Positions 60,126-64,000 of a stretch of DNA of 64,000 nt are shown here, piece after piece (position 1 is the stretch's first letter; every line of letters begins with the position of its first letter). Under the pieces are notes generated by a model that searched no databases, was not told the origin of the DNA, and saw nothing but the letters and a program-made list of their open reading frames with translations. The translations under genes and the position numbers were made by a program. The DNA is from Leishmania infantum JPCM5 (lineage: Eukaryota; Euglenozoa; Kinetoplastea; Trypanosomatida; Trypanosomatidae). The stretch lies in contig NC_009400.2 in assembly GCF_000002875.2 (NCBI RefSeq), positions 379,574 through 443,573 on the forward strand, in the 5' to 3' direction.

Positions 60126-62394
60126 GGAAGCTAAAGGAAAGGAGGCAGGGGAGAAGACGTGCGAGCCAATCGCAAGCCACGCAGAGGCAGGACCAGAGGG
60201 CCGAAAGGACAGCAAGGAGTGTGTGAGAAAAGAAGCCGTGCACGCGCGCGCCTCTGTGTAGCATGCGAAGAGGACAGACGGCACTCCTCTTTCGCTCTCC
60301 GCCTCTCTTCCATTCTTTCCCTGCCCACTGACCACCCATGCATATCGCTCTGCAGTCCCACCAACTCTTGAGCACAGGAGAAGGGAGGGGGAGGGGAATG
60401 GGATGGAGACGGGGGCTACCACTCCTGCTGCTTCTTGCTGCTACGGGGTGGATGTGCCGTCAGTGTTGTCGCGGCGTCTGCCAGCAGGTGGAGTCTGCGT
60501 AGGTGCGTGTGTGTGTGCGTGTGGGTGCCATGCGCATACTTCTGCGTTTTTGTGTCTGTCGTTCTCTCTTGTTTTGCCCTTCCCTCCTTCCCTCCCTCCT
60601 TTCCCCTTTTCTTTCTTAGCTGCTTCACAGTCTGCATTCTCCTCCTCCTCCGCTTTTCTCCTCTTGTGTAGTTTTTATGCGTGGGGTCGATGCACACTCT
60701 CACGTGAGAATCGCCAATGCACATGGAGGGGTACCCCCTCCTGCTCCATCATCCCCGACCCGCCCCGCCCACCTTTTTTTCTTCTATGTTTCTCTGTGTC
60801 TGTCTGCGCTTATCTTCTCCGCCACCTGATGTACAGCAACGGGTGCAACTCCGCACCTTCGTTCAGGATCACTTTCATGTACGTATATCTCCCTGTCGCG
60901 TCCCTCCCCCTTCCCCTTCCTCTCTCAACCCTTCATCTTGCGCTCATCGCCATCGGACCTGCTCTTCCCTCTCATGACTCTGCTTTTCACAGATGCCGTT
61001 GAGGGAGTCGCTTTCTTTTCTGGGTTTGGTTGGCGTGCGTGTGCGTGTGTGTATGTGTGTGTGTGTGCGCCTCCGCCTTTCCGTTCTCTCTCACGTCTCC
61101 TCTCGTGCGCCCTGCGAACAGAAAAGCAAGACGGAGAGAAGTGGATGGGGCAACGGAGGGAATGGCATCAGCAGAAGCAGCGGTGGAGCAGGCGGGCAGT
61201 TCTGCGAATCTGAATGACGCAGAAAACCAGGCCCGATGCACTCAGAGACATGCGCATGCGTGTGTTGTTTCGTCTTCTCTCTCTCGCCTTCTTGCACGCC
61301 TCCATCTCTCCCTCCCCCATCAGCTGCACCGTCCTCTCACAGACCGAAGCGTTCTGCCTCTCACGCTCGCCCACCCCCTGTCTCCTGCGCCTCGATCGCT
61401 TTCTGCGTCTGCTAACCTATCCGCCTCGGCTTTTTCTTGTCGCTCTCGTACTTGTCAAGCGGGCTGGGCGTATCTCATCCCGTGGGAAGAACGCGTACCC
61501 ACCCCATCTAAAGAGGCGGGCAGGGGAAAAAGGGGAAGAAGGGGGGGGAGGGGAGGACAGACCACACGACAGGCGAACTTGTCTCGTGGAATGTGAGCGC
61601 GTGTATCTTCGACGGCCGTCTTTCATATGAAACAACAGTGTAGGGCACCGCACACGCCGGCACACGCAAGGCAGGTCGTATGCCCAAGGATCGGCGAGAC
61701 GAGGGAGAGTAGGCATGCACGCGTTGCGGGTACGCCACACAGTTGCGTGCGTGCCTGTGTGCGTTTTGCCCTTTCTTCGTGCGCACTCAGCCTTTACCGC
61801 TGCTCCGCGCGAGCAGTGAAAGTGTACGGGTGCTGGAGGCGCACTGCCTTGTGCATCGCCCTTCTCACAGGCGAGCGCGGTCGATCCTGCTCTGCCGCAA
61901 TGCTACTCCGTTCGCTTGCTCGGGGATCGACGTCGAGCGTTGCACAGCACAGGCTGCTGGGTGTGGCCACGCCGCTGCTACGATGCCACGCCTCGCACCA
62001 TCTTCCTCTTTTCCTTTCTCCTCCATCGATGCGTCACTCGCGGGGCCCATGCTCTCTTTATTTCACAAAGAGAGTCCCCGCTTGCTCGCTCGCCCACCCG
62101 CGGTGTAGCCGAGTTGCGTGTACGCCGCTGCCATCGCCTCCTTTCCCTACGCCATCGTGTCCTTTTCCTTGCCGCCTCCGCCGGGCACCTCGCTTTTTCA
62201 CGTGACAGAGGGCGGCGGGCGGCGGGAGGAGGGCCAACAACTTACAAGCAAAGGCAGCGGCTGCCCGCTTCTTCCGTGTTTTGCCGTTAAGCACACCTCC
62301 CTGACGCGCTGCCACTCGCCCCCTTCTCTCTTCTCGACCTCCTCCTGGCCACGAAGAGAGCGGAGAGAGAGGCTTCTACTTCGCCGCTGCGTTT

Positions 62395-62395
<1 letters not shown>

Positions 62396-62440
<45 letters not shown>

Positions 62441-62442
62441 CA
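62396..62442. repeat. (CA)n microsatellite
   Basis: About 18 uninterrupted CA units followed by a few imperfect ones, upstream of the COQ10-like gene. Confidence 0.95.
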
Positions 62443-62488
62443 CGTGTACGCGCACACACAGAGTCCTTTCCTTCGCCACGGCAGGCTA

Positions 62489-62515
62489 TTACTTCTTTTC
62501 GACTTCTTTGGGTAG
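62489..62515 (+). promoter_or_regulatory. Candidate trans-splice acceptor for the COQ10-like gene
   Basis: A T/C-rich tract is followed by an AG at about 62514-62515, leaving a leader of about 80 bases with no ATG before 62595. Confidence 0.5.
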
Positions 62516-62594
62516 TTGAGGTAGGTGGGGTGGGCTGGCACTGGCGTCTTCGACCCTCGTGTCTCTCTCCATCTTCGCATTGCCGGGCCACACG

Positions 62595-64000
62595 ATGCGG
62601 CGTCTTGTGAGCAGCACCCATGCCTCCGTGTGCGGCGGCACTGGTGCCGAGGCGACCTCTACCTGTATGGCGATGATGGAGGTATGCGACGCGCTCTACT
62701 CGGGTAGGCGGCGCCGCATCACGCTAATGCCGTTCTCAGCAGCGGCGGCGACAGCGATGACCGCAGTCGCCATGCCGCAGCGGACGTTTTGGTCTGGGCC
62801 GCCAGGCAAAGACTTCCTGAGCCATTTCGTGCCATCTAGCAAGCCTACCAAGGTTGTTTCACCGCTTGAGTCGCTGCGGCCACCGGCGCCGCCCTCTGCA
62901 TCGGATGCACGGCCCTTCGGTTCACTCAACCGCACCAACAGCATTCGCCGCTATGTGAACATCAACGCTGCAGAGGCCGCCCCCAGTACCGCGGACAGCG
63001 AGGAAGAAGCTGCGTCTTTTGAGTCCACTGCGTCACCGTCGAAAGCGACCACAGCGCCGGCACCGCCACGTATGGAGCTCTCTCGGCTGCTTCACCGCTA
63101 TCACAGCAGTTCCTCGACCGTCTCTGCGCCCGCCACCACGTCGAGCAATGAACTCCCTGGCACTCGCCGTGAGGAGGGTCTACTGCCACCGCTGCCGCCG
63201 CCGCCGCAGCAGCAGCAGGCAGCTGGTAATTCTACCGTGGCCAAGGCGCAGGCGGCCATAGCGGCAGCAGCGGCATTAAAGCGTCACGTAAACACCTCAG
63301 CGTCACTGACCGCTTCCAGCGCATCAAGCACGCGGCCGGAGGCTGCCGATGGCGCCGCGGGCAGTCCCACGCATGGATGTAAAGCAGCAACAAGTCAAGC
63401 GTGCCGTGCGTCTAGTAGCAGCAGTGACTCACGGCATCACGTACAAGTGTACAGGGAGCACTGTACCATTGGTTGGTCTCCGGACGAATTCTACAGCGTA
63501 GTGGCCGATGTGGAGCACTACTCCGCGTTCCTGCCGTGGTGCGCGGGGTCGGAGGTGCACACGACGCGCCGGGTGCGGGTGCCACGCGATGCACGGCGTC
63601 TCCCTCCGAGCCCCGCCGCCGCCGCATCGCCTCTAGCCACAGGCTGCGAGGCGGCTGAGTCGGAGCTCGTCGATGCGATTGAGATGACCACGACGCTGAC
63701 CATCGGCTTCTCCTTTCTCAAGGAGCAATACACGTCGCGCGTGACACTCTACCCGGGACGCAAAATTGTGGCGGCTCTCTACGACGAAGAGGACGTCGAT
63801 GTCGAAGCAGCGCCGCAAAACACCAGCAGGGCCAGCTCGGCGGCCGCTGCACTTTCCCGCGACAGTAATTCCGCGCTAGGCACGGGCAGCGGCGACGGGT
63901 TCGTGCTCTCCTTCTTCAGGAAGGCGGCGTCCACGGCAGGGGTGGCGGCCAAGCGGTCCATTCTCCGGCACCTCCGGTGTGAATGGGAGTTCGCCCCGGT
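62595..64000 (+). CDS. COQ10-like START-domain protein (3' end outside window)
   Basis: Reading from the ATG the frame stays open for 468 codons to the window edge. The N-terminus (MRRLVSSTHASV) has Arg and Ser but no acids, as in a mitochondrial import signal. Residues about 90-280 are disordered, Ala/Ser/Pro-rich with a short Gln run. From about 283 the COQ10 (polyketide cyclase/START) signature begins: YREHCTIGWSPDEFYSVVADVEHYSAFLPWC, then LTIGFSFLKEQYTSRVTL, and LRHLRCEWEFAP at the edge. COQ10 binds ubiquinone and supports its use in respiration, on the matrix face of the inner membrane. Two insertions, after FLPWC (about 30 residues) and after the VTLYPGRKIVAAL strand (about 50 residues), separate the family blocks. 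The long N-terminal extension is also unusual. Confidence 0.8.
   Translation, partial: MRRLVSSTHASVCGGTGAEATSTCMAMMEVCDALYSGRRRRITLMPFSAAAATAMTAVAMPQRTFWSGPPGKDFLSHFVPSSKPTKVVSPLESLRPPAPPSASDARPFGSLNRTNSIRRYVNINAAEAAPSTADSEEEAASFESTASPSKATTAPAPPRMELSRLLHRYHSSSSTVSAPATTSSNELPGTRREEGLLPPLPPPPQQQQAAGNSTVAKAQAAIAAAAALKRHVNTSASLTASSASSTRPEAADGAAGSPTHGCKAATSQACRASSSSSDSRHHVQVYREHCTIGWSPDEFYSVVADVEHYSAFLPWCAGSEVHTTRRVRVPRDARRLPPSPAAAASPLATGCEAAESELVDAIEMTTTLTIGFSFLKEQYTSRVTLYPGRKIVAALYDEEDVDVEAAPQNTSRASSAAAALSRDSNSALGTGSGDGFVLSFFRKAASTAGVAAKRSILRHLRCEWEFAP

Larger units (their letters stand above)
60126..62594. other. Spacer, no gene seen
   Basis: About 2.5 kb of C/T-rich spacer with T-rich tracts, a (GT)n run near 61048-61068 and a long (CA)n run at 62396-62442. 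The last 100 bases carry the splice-like tract for the next gene. Confidence 0.6.

Overview
The window looks like part of a Leishmania (trypanosomatid) chromosome. Every convincing coding region is on the + strand. The genes have no introns and strong G/C third-position bias. They are separated by 1-4 kb spacers of polypyrimidine runs, (CA)n/(GT)n/(TA)n microsatellites and poly-C, which is the layout of a polycistronic unit processed by trans-splicing and polyadenylation. A retroposon-like (SIDER2-like) repeat and a UFM1 gene with a 17-residue C-terminal tail fit the genus. The species cannot be told from the sequence, and gene order suggests but does not prove a chromosome.

Layout. 1-6017: spacer and repeat DNA with a SIDER2-like copy, retroelement debris and one small membrane-protein ORF. 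6018-31567: a tandem array of six Stealth-family genes. These are type II membrane proteins with the CR1-CR4 blocks of hexose-1-phosphate transferases (relatives of GNPTAB and bacterial capsule polymerases). The fourth copy is cut by a 100-N assembly gap and has an in-frame stop. 32584-32931: UFM1. 33897-35447: an unrecognised protein with one C-terminal membrane segment. 36930-37780: possible decayed coding sequence. 40364-42187 and 44332-45315: two low-complexity proteins. 45948-46390: second SIDER2-like copy. 49710-55484: a 1924-residue low-complexity protein that may continue downstream through frameshifts. 57417-60125: an 902-residue protein with coiled-coil C-terminus. 62595 to the end: 5' part of a COQ10-like START-domain protein.

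The most notable feature is the Stealth array. Long blocks (about 390 bp over CR2 and 864 bp at the 3' end) are identical or nearly identical in DNA, silent sites included, across most copies. The N-terminal anchors, the stems and the linkers between CR1/CR2 and CR2/CR3 are partly or wholly unrelated. That mosaic points to continuing segmental gene conversion between fixed catalytic modules and variable modules. Stealth enzymes transfer sugar-1-phosphate, and Leishmania surface phosphoglycans are built from mannose-1-phosphate repeats. A role as Golgi phosphoglycosyltransferases with copy-specific acceptors or donors is therefore a reasonable inference, but the sequence does not prove it.
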